From Azolla caroliniana (lineage: Eukaryota > Polypodiophyta): a stretch of DNA of 64,000 nt. Below, piece by piece: positions 21,930 to 33,095 of the stretch. A program made the position numbers and the translations under genes. Every line of letters starts with the position of its first letter. Position 1 is the stretch's first letter. The stretch covers positions 4,712,001 through 4,776,000 of the forward strand of contig JBHGNT010000015.1 of assembly GCA_043228905.1 (NCBI GenBank), in the 5' to 3' direction. The notes below the pieces were generated by a model. That model was not told the DNA's origin and did not search any database. It saw only the letters and a list, made by a program, of their open reading frames with translations.

Positions 21930-24900
21930 TAATGAGTCGACGAATCCTAAGCATTGGCGACATGGTCGACGGGTTCCCAAGTACGTTCGCTTGGACTATA
22001 GTCGAGCCAATCGACCAAATAATAAAGTTTGTTGTGAACGAACTTGGAGGCGAGGACAACAACAACTTCATACTCCGGGTCGATGTCCTACTCAAGCGGG
22101 GGTGGCGGTGGGTGTAACACGATTGGGAATAGTTGTTGGCGTTATAAGGTTCAAGAAGAGAACTATGGAAGTTCGGATGTATCTGAAGGTGCGGAGGAAG
22201 ATCAAGGTGGAACGTGACATGATTAATCTTACCGGTAATACGGAAAGGACCGAGTCGTCGATAGTCCAATTTGTCGCATGGTCGAGTAGTCTTGATGTGA
22301 CGACATAAGAGCCACACTCGATCTCCGATGGCAAAAGAGGAGGGAAGCCGATGACGATCCACATAAGTCTTCTGTGTGTGTTGAGCATGACGAAGATGAG
22401 TAGATAGATCCATTTGAATCTTGCATAACTTCTCCAAATGATCCTCGGCACGAGGATTGGTAGGTAGCTCCGGGGTGTCGATCACAGACCAAGGAGGATG
22501 AAAACTGGTATAAGCGTAAAATGGGGAGACTTGAGTTGAGGAGTGAATAACGTTATTATAAGAAAACTCCGCAAAGTGGAGAATATCAACCCAATCATCC
22601 TGTTGGTAACTCAGAAAACACCAGAGGTATTGTTCCAGCATTTGATTTGTTCGTTCTGCTTGCCCATCGGTCTAGGGATGGTGGCTGGAGGAGAGGTTGC
22701 AAGAGACCTTGAGCATCTTAAAGAGGTGCTTCCAAACTTTGGAGACAAATTGAGGTTCTCGATCACTGATGATACTGTCTGGGAGGCCATGATGCCGAAA
22801 TACCTCACGCATGACAAGGGCGGCGGTTTCTTCACTTTTGATGGCCTTAGTACAAGGCACAAAATGTGCCATCTTAGTATATCGATCAACGACGGTTAAA
22901 ATAGCATCAAAACCCTTCGAGACTAGAAGATCTATGATAAAATCAAGAAAAATGGACTGCCACGGCTTACTTGGAATTGCTAAGGATTCCAACAAGCCAT
23001 ATGGATGATGTTGTGGCATCTTTGCTCGGCAACAAGCATCACAGGTCCGAACGTAGTCGTCGACAAAACGTCGCATATGGGGCCACCAAAAAGATCGTTG
23101 AACTAGATCCAACGTCTTAGCACTACCGAAATGTCTCGTTGTATGGGTGTCGTGACAATTTTGGATGATTTGAAGGCGATAGGAGCAATCGGGAACATAT
23201 ACGAGCTTTTTAAAGAATAACAAACCATCATGATATTCGAATTGTCGGTTGTCCATACCTGGTTGTTGAGACTGGGAGTAGGATGCCTGAGAGGTATCAA
23301 TTTGTGCTAGAATGGCTTGAACAAAATTGTCGTCTTCAAGTTGGCACGTATGGCATCGATGATCCGAGAATCTAGTGGAGTGTGAAAAATCCTTGTTGTG
23401 TGCAAACGTGTTGGTCCCAAGTTTACCTGCTTTTGATTATCAAATGTTGGATCACTAGGACGAGGTGCAAGATATGAACATCGCGATAGTGCATCTGCTT
23501 TTCCTTGCTGCTTCCCCGGCCGATATGTGATTTTGAAGTCAAAATGCATGAGAAATTGGGCCCATTGAGCTTGCTGTCGATTTAATACACGAGCATTCTA
23601 GAAATAAGCAAGATTTTTATGATCACTGAAGATGATGACCTGATGTGGAGAGCCCTCTAAGAAGTGCCGCCATTGCACAAATAAATCCACGATGGCTAAT
23701 AACTCCTTGTCATGTATCTTGTAGTTGATTTCCGCAACATCAAATTTGCGCGAATGGAAAGCCACAAGATGTAATTTTTCTTTATCTCCTTGTTGTGAAA
23801 GGATGCTAACGAGGGTGAAATCCGATGCGTCGGCCTCCATAATGAATGGTTTGCTAGTATCCACATGAGCTAGAATCGGTGCTGATGTAAAGGCTTTCGT
23901 AAGATGCATAAAAGCCATGTCTGCTTCATTGGACCAAGGAAATGCTTGTCCCTTCTTGGTAAGCTGTGTGAGAGGCAAAATAATCTTCGAGTAATCTTGT
24001 ATAAACTTGCAGTAGAAGTTAGCAAAGCCTAGGAAACATTGTACATCTCGTAACAAACATGGAGTTTGCCACTCTAACACAATTTTGACTTTAGCTGGAT
24101 CCATGGAGATGCCCTTTGAGGAGATGACGTAGCCTAGAAATTCCACTTGCTTGCAGTCAAAGCTACATTTATCCAGTTTGGCATAAAGACCATTCTCTCC
24201 AAGTCATTTTAGTACTAATAGTACATGAGAATCATACTCTTCCTGGGTCTTCGAATAAACCAATAGATCATCCAGATAGATGATCAAATAGATATCCAAG
24301 AGGTCTCTGAATAGATCATTTGCCATGTGCTGGAAGACTGCGGTGCGGGTGCATTGGTTAGACCAAACGGCATAACGATATACTCGAAGTGCCCATATCG
24401 GGCGTGAAAAGTGATCTTCCATTTGTCTCTCGGTCGGATCTGCATGAGGTTATATGCTCCTCGTAGGTCGATTTTTGTAAAAAACTTGGCACCATTTACT
24501 CGCTCTAAAAGGCTTGATATAAGGGGAAGTGCATACCTATTCCTGATGGTGACCTTATTCAAGTCGTGGTAATGAACGACGAGACGAAGTGATCCATCTT
24601 TCTTCTTCACAAAGAAAATGGGTGCACCGGCCGAAGATTTCGAGTGACGAATAAACCCGCTTGCCAAATTCTCTTCTATGTAGGCTCGAAGGACTTCTAA
24701 CTCAATTGGTGACAAGTTGTAAATTGGTCCCCATGGTTGCTCTGTTCTTGGTTGTAAATCGATGGGACAATCATAGGGACGATGATGAGGAAGAGTACCG
24801 GCTTTTACCTTGTTAAATACATCGGCATAAGGATGATATTTCACCGGAAGTTGAACTAAGGATTCCTTCTAGTATTGCTGTAAGGATGTACTGATATTGA

Positions 24901-25420
24901 AAATAGAAACATTGCCTCCTTGCATCCTTCTTCGCGTAATTGATGGAGTGAAATGGTCGAAACTCGATGAGTAGATTCTCGGGGTTTTCGATACCAGACT
25001 TCTCTTGTTCTCCAATCTATGTCTAGATTATGTAATTCAAACCAAGGTAATCCCAGGACAATGGGATGCTCTGGACTACTAATTATCTTAAATGATACCA
25101 CACACACAAAACTACCTAGGACAACTTGAATGGGTTCTAACTCTTCTATAATATTCCCGGAAGCAATGGGACGACCATCAATGACTACTACAGATGCGGG
25201 GCAAGGAAGTTTTCTTAAGGATATCTGAGAAGCTTGGGCAAAATTCCGATCCATGAAACAGGAATTGGCTCCGGAATCTAAAAGTGCTAAGATGTGTACT
25301 GGAGGGGTACTTTTAGTACTAACCATGACTTGGGCTAAGAACACATTGCTAACTTGCTTAGAGGGAATGGAACCCCTAATGGGCTGCACAGATCTAGGGT
25401 TGTCCAACCAAACGGCTCCT
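21930..25420 (-). pseudogene. Gypsy-2 pol (protease to chromodomain)
   Basis: On the minus strand: protease LALLDSGANSCFMDRNFAQ (near 25270); RT from [20 protein letters not shown] through [20 protein letters not shown] and FTKIDLRGAYN to [10 protein letters not shown]; RNase H VAFHSRKFDVAEINYKIHDK and DHKNLAYF; integrase HHCC region, LDFIIDLLVSKGFDAILTVV and SIISDREPQFVSKVWKHLF; and a chromodomain (LYYLVDWLDY, RTWEPVDHVANA) at about 21960-22060, followed by a stop. Defects are a frameshift after LTNAPA in RT and further breaks near 22650 and 23300-23600. A DYH-type substitution (VVHYHDLN) lies in the RT fingers. Confidence 0.9.
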
Positions 25421-25479
25421 ATTTTGGCTGGACTTAGTCGTTTAACTCTTCTTTTAATTGACTAAGGATTTCAAATTTG

Positions 25480-26550
25480 TTTCAGATTCCTGGGCTATCA
25501 GTACTATTAATACTATCAGACACTCCTAAGGGAATTGACTCGGGTTTAGTACAGGCTACGATTTGTTTTACCTGTCTTCTTGGCCTATGGGGACAGTTGA
25601 TTGCTATATGCCCTGGTCCACCGCAATAAATATATAATTGATTTGCACATCGTCGTTGCTTTTCTTCTTCCGATAACGGGCCACGTCGACCCATGGTGTC
25701 GATCTCCATCGGTGTTGGAGTATTTGCCTGAGATACATCTCGTGCAAACGATGTAGCTGCGATTGAGGCGTCTGTGGGCTCTGGCCTACGACGTGGTATT
25801 TGTAATGGATGTTCCGAACGTCGTTCGAAAAGGCGGTTGTTGCATCAGACTACTCGACTGATTGCCTCTGTAAGAGACTTTGGTTCTTCAGGGAAGGTTA
25901 AAAGTAAATATTTGACATCGTTTTGCAGGTTGTAGCGAAACTGCTCCATTAGTGCCTGATCATCCCAGGGAATATCTGAGGCGAGTAGACGGAAATTTTC
26001 CGTGTAGGCAGAGGTTGGACGATCGCCTTGACGCAAACGTCGGATTTTGTTGATCGCCGTCCTGATGCTGTCGGTATCTCCGAAGCAAGCTTTAAACTCG
26101 CTAATAAAGTCTTCAAAGTTATTAAACAAGGGCGATTGTTTTTCTAGAAGCGGAGCGAACCATGCCAAGGTTGAGCCACTAAGCAACGTGCATATTAGGC
26201 CTACTCGGGATGCATCAATGGGGTATTGGGAAGGATGCATTTGAATGACTAAGCGTACCTGATTAAGGAATACCCTGAATTGTGATTGCAAGAAGTCCAA
26301 TCTTGGGCTCTTTATGAAATCCTTGGGGACTTGATCCTTGTTGTTGCAACGCCACGATGGTTGCTTCGAGTTGTTGTACACGTAACGCTAACTCCCCATG
26401 TTGTGGTTGCGTTTACTGTTTTTCTAGATCGATTTGTTGAAGATCCCCTAACAATCGTTGGTTTTCTTGTTCCAATGCAACAAATTTTTCTTTTCGACAC
26501 TGTAGCTCGAAAAAAATGGATTGATATTCTTGGGCGCTAACAGTAGCCAT
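25480..26550 (-). pseudogene. Gypsy-2 gag, broken
   Basis: The ATG at 26550-26548 opens MATVSAQEYQSIFFEL. A TAA follows at codon 46, a frameshift near 26290, and another break near 25845. The gag core is readable (SQFRVFLNQVRLVIQMHP, SGSTLAWFAPLLEKQSP). The zinc knuckle has lost its first Cys (YIYCGGPGHIAINC). Confidence 0.82.
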
Positions 26551-26612
26551 AATATTGGAAGAAAAAAAGGGGTAAGAGGATGAGGGAAATCGAAAACAAG
26601 ACTAGAGGAAGA

Positions 26613-26624
26613 AAATTGGTTCAA
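26613..26624 (-). other. Gypsy-2 self-primer binding site
   Basis: The minus strand reads TTGAACCAATTT, two bases inside the 5' LTR. It is perfectly complementary over 12 nt to AAATTGGTTCAA on the same (minus) strand within the LTR (26844 down to 26833). No tRNA-type primer site is present. Confidence 0.7.
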
Positions 26625-26626
26625 AT

Positions 26627-27048
26627 TGTCAGGAATAGAACAAAAACAGAGAGAGAATTAGTACTGGAGAAGGGAAGTACTATTAGTACTAAGAGGACGG
26701 GACTGTGTAAGACTCACGAGAGAGGAAGAGAGAGAGATAGCGAGGACGAGAGAGAGAGAGAGTGATGATGATAACTGATGATATATTGTATGAAGAGTAA
26801 GTACAAAATAGCTATGAGGTTTAAGACTAGCGTTGAACCAATTTGGTTCGAAATAATGCCTTCTGCCTCCTTTTATAGTGCTCTCAGGAGTAGTCCTAAA
26901 GCTTCTAGAATGTTCTAGAGAAATCTGGAATATACATTAATTTTCTATGGTAAAACTTAAATGAAAATAATATCCTATTTATTACAATAGATAGTGTAAT
27001 GGTCAAGAGCTCGACCCATATAACATAAGGTCATGGGTTATCATGACA
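26627..27048 (-). repeat. Gypsy-2 5' LTR
   Basis: Contains TATAAAA (26871-26877), the priming segment, GA tracts and a tRNA-like segment that has lost about 12 bp of its T-arm compared with the 3' LTR. Confidence 0.92.
26844..26877 (-). promoter_or_regulatory. Gypsy-2 TATA box and predicted RNA 5' end
   Basis: TATAAAA begins at 26877 on the minus strand. The 12-nt primer-complementary segment begins exactly 33 nt downstream at 26844, a usual TATA-to-start distance in plants. Confidence 0.65.
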
Positions 27049-27390
27049 GAGTGTCGAAGTTTCTCATTTGCCGATGTAAGTGCTTTCTTGACTCCGAGTG
27101 ACCTCATAAGAGGCACATCAAAGCCATCGAACTAACTATCGAGTGAGTGAGTTGATTTGTTGCTATTGAAGTGATTGTCTTCATATTCCAGCATTTTGGC
27201 CTTTCCTTTGTCATCTTAGGACTTGGCCGAGATATGCTTTGGTTGCTCGGAGGCTCTTGTGGTCTGCTCAATCTGGTTGAGATCGGACTCTCTTCGAGTA
27301 TTAACCTTAGTTTATCATCATCTTCTGTGTTGTCGAGGTCGGTTGTAGATGGTTTGGGAGGAGTCGGCTCGGGTTTGTACCATGATGTCC
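27049..27390 (-). pseudogene. Element A, integrase-RT linker
   Basis: Decayed spacer between integrase and RT. Near 27310-27385 the minus strand reads WYKPEPTPPKPSTTDLDNTE, matching the linker of the related element L (63596-63660). It is bounded by Gypsy-2 and H. Confidence 0.75.
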
Positions 27391-27965
27391 TGTAGAGAAT
27401 AGCACAAAATATAGCTCGGCCACAACCGAGTCTTCAACACTTCAATAAGAATCAAACACAGAAATGGGAAGTAGGGAGTGAACGCATGTACACACATGAG
27501 TCGATAGAGAAGACACAAGATGTTTATGTGGAAAACCCTAATGGGGAAAAACCACGAGAGCCCAAAAGCTCTGAACTATCACTATATGAGAAAGGTACAA
27601 TCAGAGACTCGAAGACAACGACCTCAAGCTCTGTTACTTCGCCAGGCGGCTGTTACAACAGAAACTGTTCTGTATCTCGCTCTCTCCCACTCTTCTTCTC
27701 TCTCTCTCTCTGCCACTGTTATACACATACTACAATATGACTACAACACCATCTAAAGTGATTGCCCTAAGTTATATTTATACTTATATGAACATAGGGC
27801 TATTTACAAATATAGCCTCAATAGGCTTATTCAAACATATTTACAAAATGTCTTCTCTTCCAGTCCATCGGGTCCACCGATCCAGTTTCCGGATCTCTTC
27901 CGGTTCTCTCTGGGTCCTCTTCATTCATAACCGGATCCCATCCGGAGGGACCTGTTTTGCCAACA
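27391..27965 (-). repeat. Element H 3' LTR
   Basis: 575 bp ending in GCCAACA, followed by ATCTCCCCCTTCAC (polypurine tract on the minus strand). Confidence 0.9.
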
Positions 27966-28310
27966 ATCTCCCCCTTCACTCCGGCATGGGATGTCTTGCA
28001 AGCCCGATCCACTTTCGGCACACGTTTAGCTTGTCGGTTATTAGCACCTTTGTAAGCATATCCGACCCGTTCTTCTTAGTGTGGATATTAGTTAGCAAGA
28101 ACTCTTGATCTTCTGCTCTCTCCCGGGTCCAGTGGTACCTCCGCTGGATATGTTTCGTCCGGGAATGGTAGGCCGTGTTCTTTGCAAGGTGGATGGCACT
28201 TTGACTGTCGCAGTAGAGCCGATATTCCTCCTGTTGGATTCCTATCTCTCCGATGAAGTCCTTCATCCAGATTATCTCCTTGCCGGCTTCTACAACTGCC
28301 ATGTACTCCG
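27966..28310 (-). pseudogene. Element H RNase H C-terminus
   Basis: The minus strand reads EYMAVVEAGKEIIWMKDFIG, YCDSQSAIHLAKNTAYHSRT and GSDMLTKVLI, ending ARHPMPE. The frame is open here. Its upstream half begins at 33767, split by element I in the STTxAEYM motif. Confidence 0.88.
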
Positions 28311-28981
28311 TGTTGGGATTTCGGTCCCTCCGGATGGGATGTCCGGAGATGAATGACGGCAAGCCCGGAGGCTGTTACGGAACCGGGTGATGAAGAGTAC
28401 CCGGCATGAAGCCGGATGAAGAGTACCCGGCTACGGATCCGGATGATGAAGACCCCGGTTACGGAGCCGAATGCTGAAGACCCCGGTTACGGAGCCAGAT
28501 GACGTATGTACCCGGAGAGAGATCCGGATGCGGGAACATATTGTTGAATATGTTTGCCAAGGGCCCTTGAGGCTATATTTGTAAATAGCCCGAAAGTCAT
28601 ATGTGTATAAATATGACTTAGGGCAAACAGTTTGTTGTTGTTGCTCATTTTCTGTTTTCACTGAGAGAGAGAGTGAAGAGAGCAGCAGAGAGAGAGAGAG
28701 AGAGAGAGAAAGACGAAGAGGTCGTTGCCTCTGTGTATTACCGCCGCCTGTGGCGAAGACAGTGAGCTCAAGGTTGTTGCCTTGTAGCTTCACCATTGTA
28801 CATCTCTGTGTATAGTGATAGTTGGAGTTTGAGGACTCCCGTGGTTTTTCCCTATTTAGGGTTTTCCACGTAAAACATCCTGTATACTCTTCTCTCTATT
28901 GTCTTCGTGCATTTCTTGTATTTCCCGTTTTCTGTGAATCGATCCTATTCCTCGGTTGTGGCCGAGCTCTGTGGTTCAACA
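28311..28981 (+). repeat. Element I 5' LTR
   Basis: Has an expanded run of 26-28-bp GC-rich units (about 28383-28510), TATAAATATGAC, a (GA)n run and the Tork-type U5 motif pair. Confidence 0.95.
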
Positions 28982-29011
28982 AGTGGTATCAGAGCGACGG
29001 TAACACAGAAA

Positions 29012-32000
29012 ATGGAAGGCGGCGGTAGTGGGCCTCCGGGCATGATGGTGTTGAACTCACAGAACTACGCCGACTGGAAGATAAAGATGGAAGACCTTCT
29101 CATCGTCCGAGACCTGTATGAACCGATCGACAATGCCGAGATACCCAAGGGGGTAATAGAGTCGGAGTGGAAGCTCCTGAACCGGAAAGCCGTAGCGACG
29201 ATCCGGCAATATGTTGATGTAAGCGTCCTACAACATGTGGCGAACGACACCAACGCATATGAGATGTGGAAGAAGCTGTCGGGCCTCTACGAGAGGAAGA
29301 ATGCGTTGAACCGGACCTCCCTGATGAGGAAGATAGTGAACCTCAAGTACCGGGACGGCGAGAATATGGTGGAACACGTGAGCACGTTCATGGGATTTGT
29401 GAACCAGCTTGCGGCGATCAAGTTCCCGTTGGAGGATGCAATGCAAGCCATCATTCTGATGTGTACATTGCCGGAGAGCTGGGAGAACTTGGTGGTGACT
29501 CTCAGCACCTCCTGCACCGAAGATAACTTGTCTCTACAAACGGTAAAGACAAGCATTTTGAACGAAGAAGCGCGTCGGAGAGATAAAGAACCGGTTTCCG
29601 ATCCGAAGATGCTGCTTACCGAATCAGATCGGGGAAGACAATGGAACCGGAGTCCGCAAAGACGGGAGAAGTCGGGGACCCGGTCGCAGTCAAGAGGAAG
29701 GCCCACATGCTTCCACTGTGGGAAGCCGGGGCACTTCCGGAAGAATTGTCGGCATTACCGAAAGGACAACGGAGCCGTCGACACCGATTCGAAGAAGTCA
29801 CCGGAGAGAAACGGTGCATACCGAGGAGCCACGGACCGGAGAGGTCCGGATCGGCGAGGGCAGGACCGGAAAGGAACGACGGCACTCGCGGCAAGTGAAG
29901 AAGAGATAATGCTCATTACCGAAGAAAGGGAGCTGAACCTTGCCGGTGAAGAGATGACCTGGGTGGTCGATTCCGGAGCGTCGTTCCACCTGACCCCGGA
30001 GAAGAAATACTTCTCATCCTACACAGCCGGTGAGCATGGCTATGTCCGGATGGGAAATGAAGGTACATGCCGGATTGCCGGCATAGGAGACGTGTGGCTG
30101 ATGACATCAACCGGATACAAGATGCTGCTGAAGGATGTTCGACACGTTCCGGAGGTTCGATTGAACCTGATTTCGGCCGGGAGGCTAGACGATGAAGGCT
30201 ACACGGGTAGCATCCGGAACGGTGTCATGAAGTTCAGCAAAGGGAGCCTGATAGTGGCTCGGGCCCGGAAGGTCAACACACTGTACCTGATGAATTCCCG
30301 GCTATGTCCGGAGGAGCTGAACGTGGCAGCTGACCCTGCTGGTGAGCTATGGCACAAGAGACTGTGCCACATGAGCGAGAAGGGGATGAAGAGGCTTGCA
30401 GAAGACAACCTTATTCCAGTGAAGCATGTGCACCTGGAGAAGTGCACTGATTGCCTGGCCGGTAAGCAGAACCGAACCTATTTCCACTCAAGGCCACCGA
30501 CGAGACGTAGTGTACCATTGGAGTTGGTGCACACTGATGTGTGTCAGGTAGAAACGAAGTCACATGGCGGAGCCCAATATTTCGTAACATTCATAGATGA
30601 CCATAGCCGGAAGCTGTGGACGGCACCGTTGAAGACAAAGGACCAAGTATTGTCCGTCTTCAAAGAACTCCACGCGAGAGTGGAAAGGGAATCCGGCAAG
30701 AAGCTGAAAGCGATACGAGCGGATAACGGAGGGGAATACCGGGGGCACTTCGCGGAGTACTGTCGCTCGAAGGGAATCCGGCTCGAGTTTACTGTGCCGA
30801 AGACGCCGGAACTGAACGGGCTGGCCGAGAGGATGAACCGGACCATAATGGAGAGGGTCCGGAGTATGCTGGCGCATGCGAAATTACCCAAGGGGTTTTG
30901 GGCTGAGGCAATGTCGACGGCGACATACGTGATAAACAGATCACCCTCAGCACCTTTGGACGGAGACACGCCGCAGAGAGTGTGGTCCGGTAGGGAAGTA
31001 TCCTACCGGCATCTGAAGGTGTTCGGGTGTCTCGCATACGTGCATGTGGCAAAGGACCGGAGAGGAAAGCTAGATCCAAAGACCCGGCCATGCATATTCC
31101 TCGGTTACGGCGATGACGAGTTCGGCTACCGAGTATGGGACCCGGTCGACAAGAAGATATTCAGGAGTCGAGATATCATCTTCATGGAGGACAAGACACT
31201 CGCCGACTGGGAGTCGGAGAAGAAGATGAAGAGCTCCAAGTCGACCGGTGAGGATCAACTCTACGAGGAGCAGTCCCGACCGGCAAGGGACCGGTTAGCA
31301 CTCGAGGATCCGGCCGAAGACGGTGAAGAAACAGAACCGGCCGAGGAAGATGAAACTGATACCGGAACCGGCCCCGATCCCGAAATGGATTCGGATGAAG
31401 AGGAAACGGAGGAGCCGGTTACCGAAGCTCCGGAACGGAGATATCCTCTAAGAGAGAGAAGGGCCCCCCGGAGATTTCCGGAACCAGAGCACGTGCTGAT
31501 AACCGACGAGGGGGAGCCGGAGAGTTTTGAAGAAGCAAAGCTTGACACCCATAGCCGCAGGTGGTTAAGTGCCATGCAGGAGGAGATGGATTCCCTGCAT
31601 GAGAACCACACATATGAACTTGTGGAGTTGCCGAAAGGAAAGCGGGCACTTCGAAACAAGTGGGTGTTCAAGCTGAAACCGGGAGATGCCGGAAACTCCC
31701 CGAGATACAAAGCCAGGATCGTGGTGAAGGGGTTCCAGCAGAAGAAGGGCGTCGACTTCGACGAGATATTTTCCCCGGTAGTGAAGATGACCTCCATCCG
31801 GACGGTGCTGAGCATAGCGGCAAGCATGGACCTCGAGGTAGAACAGATGGACGTGAAGACGGCATTCCTTCACGGTGACCTCGAAGAAGAGTTCTACATG
31901 CAGCAACCGGAAGGATTCGAGAAGAAAGGGAAGGAGCACCTGGTATGCCGGTTGAAGAAGAGCCTTTACGGACTGAAGCAGGCTCCCCGGCAATGGTACC

Positions 32001-33085
32001 GGAAGTTCGACTCCTTCATGAACGACGAAGGGTACCACAAAATGCAGTCCGATCATTGCGTGTTTGTGAAGAAGTTCGGAGGAGGAGACTTCCTAATACT
32101 CCTCCTGTACGTGGACGACATGTTGATCGTCGGACGGGACCAGGTCAAGATACAGATGTTGAAGAAAGCACTTCACCGAACCTTCTCAATGAAGGACCTG
32201 GGTCCGGCGAGGCAAATACTAGGGATGCACATCATCCGGGACCGGAAGAAGAAGCAGTTGTGGCTGTCACAGGAGAAGTACGTGACAAAGGTGCTTCAAC
32301 GGTTCAACATGTCGGAAGCAAGACCGGTCGGATCGACCCTCCCGGTAAACTGCAAGTTATCCGGCAAGCAAAGTCCCAAGACAAAGGTTGAAAAGGAGGA
32401 TATGATGAAGATACCATATGCCTCTGCCGTAGGAAGCTTGATGTACGCAATGGTGTGTACAAGACCAGACATAGGATATGCAGTCGAAGTGGTGAGCCGG
32501 TACATGAGCAATCCCGGTAAAGAGCACTGGAACGCGGTCAAGTGGATACTCCGATACCTGAAGGGCACGGCAAACGTGTGCCTCCGATTCGGCTCCGGTA
32601 AGCCCGAACTTGATGGATTTACCGATTCGGACATGTCGGCTGATGTGGATACCAGCCGGTCTACATCAGGGTACGTAATGACATATGCAGGGGGAGCCGT
32701 TTCGTGGCAGTCGAGGTTGCAGAAGACGGTTGCGTTGTCAACCACGGAGGCGGAGTACATGGCGGCTGTTGAAGCCGGCAAGGAAGTAATATGGATGAAG
32801 GACTTCATTAGAGAGCTCGGTATCCGGCAGGAGGAGTACCGACTCTACTGCGATAGTCAGAGTGCCATCCACCTTGCGAAGAACGCGGCCTACCATTCCC
32901 GGACGAAACACATCCAGCGTAGATACCACTGGATCCGGGAAAGGATAGAAGACAAGGAGTTCGTGCTGACGAAGATCCACACGGACGAGAACGGGTCGGA
33001 TATGCTGACCAAGGTGCTCACACCCGACAAGCTGGAAGCATGCCGGAAGAGGATCGGGTTGGAGAGACATCCCATGCCGAAGTGA
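29012..33085 (+). CDS. Element I gag-pol polyprotein (Copia, intact)
   Basis: 1357 residues, the usual size for a Copia polyprotein, made as one frame and expected to be cleaved by its own protease. Gag occupies about 1-230 (NYADWKIKMEDLL). The knuckle is C233-C236-H241-C246. Protease D320 lies in VVDSGASFH. The pre-integrase zinc region (LWHKRLCH, CTDC) is at 447-481. The integrase triad is D509, D571, E606. An acidic linker spans 745-802. RT includes D947 and YVDD at 1033-1036. RNase H includes D1205, E1248 and D1281. It ends LTKVLTPDKLEACRKRIGLE plus RHPMPK. The ATG at 29012 lies 16 bp after the primer site and matches element B. An in-frame upstream extension to 28907 exists but overlaps the LTR and primer site, so it is not used. 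Lineage is probably Tork. Confidence 0.97.
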   Translation: MEGGGSGPPGMMVLNSQNYADWKIKMEDLLIVRDLYEPIDNAEIPKGVIESEWKLLNRKAVATIRQYVDVSVLQHVANDTNAYEMWKKLSGLYERKNALNRTSLMRKIVNLKYRDGENMVEHVSTFMGFVNQLAAIKFPLEDAMQAIILMCTLPESWENLVVTLSTSCTEDNLSLQTVKTSILNEEARRRDKEPVSDPKMLLTESDRGRQWNRSPQRREKSGTRSQSRGRPTCFHCGKPGHFRKNCRHYRKDNGAVDTDSKKSPERNGAYRGATDRRGPDRRGQDRKGTTALAASEEEIMLITEERELNLAGEEMTWVVDSGASFHLTPEKKYFSSYTAGEHGYVRMGNEGTCRIAGIGDVWLMTSTGYKMLLKDVRHVPEVRLNLISAGRLDDEGYTGSIRNGVMKFSKGSLIVARARKVNTLYLMNSRLCPEELNVAADPAGELWHKRLCHMSEKGMKRLAEDNLIPVKHVHLEKCTDCLAGKQNRTYFHSRPPTRRSVPLELVHTDVCQVETKSHGGAQYFVTFIDDHSRKLWTAPLKTKDQVLSVFKELHARVERESGKKLKAIRADNGGEYRGHFAEYCRSKGIRLEFTVPKTPELNGLAERMNRTIMERVRSMLAHAKLPKGFWAEAMSTATYVINRSPSAPLDGDTPQRVWSGREVSYRHLKVFGCLAYVHVAKDRRGKLDPKTRPCIFLGYGDDEFGYRVWDPVDKKIFRSRDIIFMEDKTLADWESEKKMKSSKSTGEDQLYEEQSRPARDRLALEDPAEDGEETEPAEEDETDTGTGPDPEMDSDEEETEEPVTEAPERRYPLRERRAPRRFPEPEHVLITDEGEPESFEEAKLDTHSRRWLSAMQEEMDSLHENHTYELVELPKGKRALRNKWVFKLKPGDAGNSPRYKARIVVKGFQQKKGVDFDEIFSPVVKMTSIRTVLSIAASMDLEVEQMDVKTAFLHGDLEEEFYMQQPEGFEKKGKEHLVCRLKKSLYGLKQAPRQWYRKFDSFMNDEGYHKMQSDHCVFVKKFGGGDFLILLLYVDDMLIVGRDQVKIQMLKKALHRTFSMKDLGPARQILGMHIIRDRKKKQLWLSQEKYVTKVLQRFNMSEARPVGSTLPVNCKLSGKQSPKTKVEKEDMMKIPYASAVGSLMYAMVCTRPDIGYAVEVVSRYMSNPGKEHWNAVKWILRYLKGTANVCLRFGSGKPELDGFTDSDMSADVDTSRSTSGYVMTYAGGAVSWQSRLQKTVALSTTEAEYMAAVEAGKEVIWMKDFIRELGIRQEEYRLYCDSQSAIHLAKNAAYHSRTKHIQRRYHWIRERIEDKEFVLTKIHTDENGSDMLTKVLTPDKLEACRKRIGLERHPMPK

Positions 33086-33095
33086 AGGGGGAGTT

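Larger units (their letters stand above)
21499..27048 (-). mobile_element. Gypsy-2: full-length chromovirus, inactive
   Basis: LTRs are 21499-21904 (406 bp, 3') and 26627-27048 (422 bp, 5'), with TGTC...GACA ends. The flanks CAGTG (21494-21498) and GAGTG (27049-27053) agree at four of five bases, an aged TSD. Domain order is as in Gypsy-1, ending in a chromodomain. Frameshifts and stops are present. It is related to Gypsy-1 but a different family. It has a perfect 12-nt self-complementary priming site in place of a tRNA site. Confidence 0.92.

Noticed and set aside
28907-29011. N-terminal extension of the I polyprotein from an ATG at 28907
   Set aside because: It would encode the end of the LTR and the primer site. 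The ATG at 29012 matches the conserved Copia gag start and element B.
31261-31827. Long antisense open frames opposite I and B gag-pol (for example 188 codons here, and 13696-14262)
   Set aside because: They mirror the intact sense polyprotein and keep its codon periodicity. Repeated Ser-rich text comes from the complement of Glu/Asp/Arg codons.
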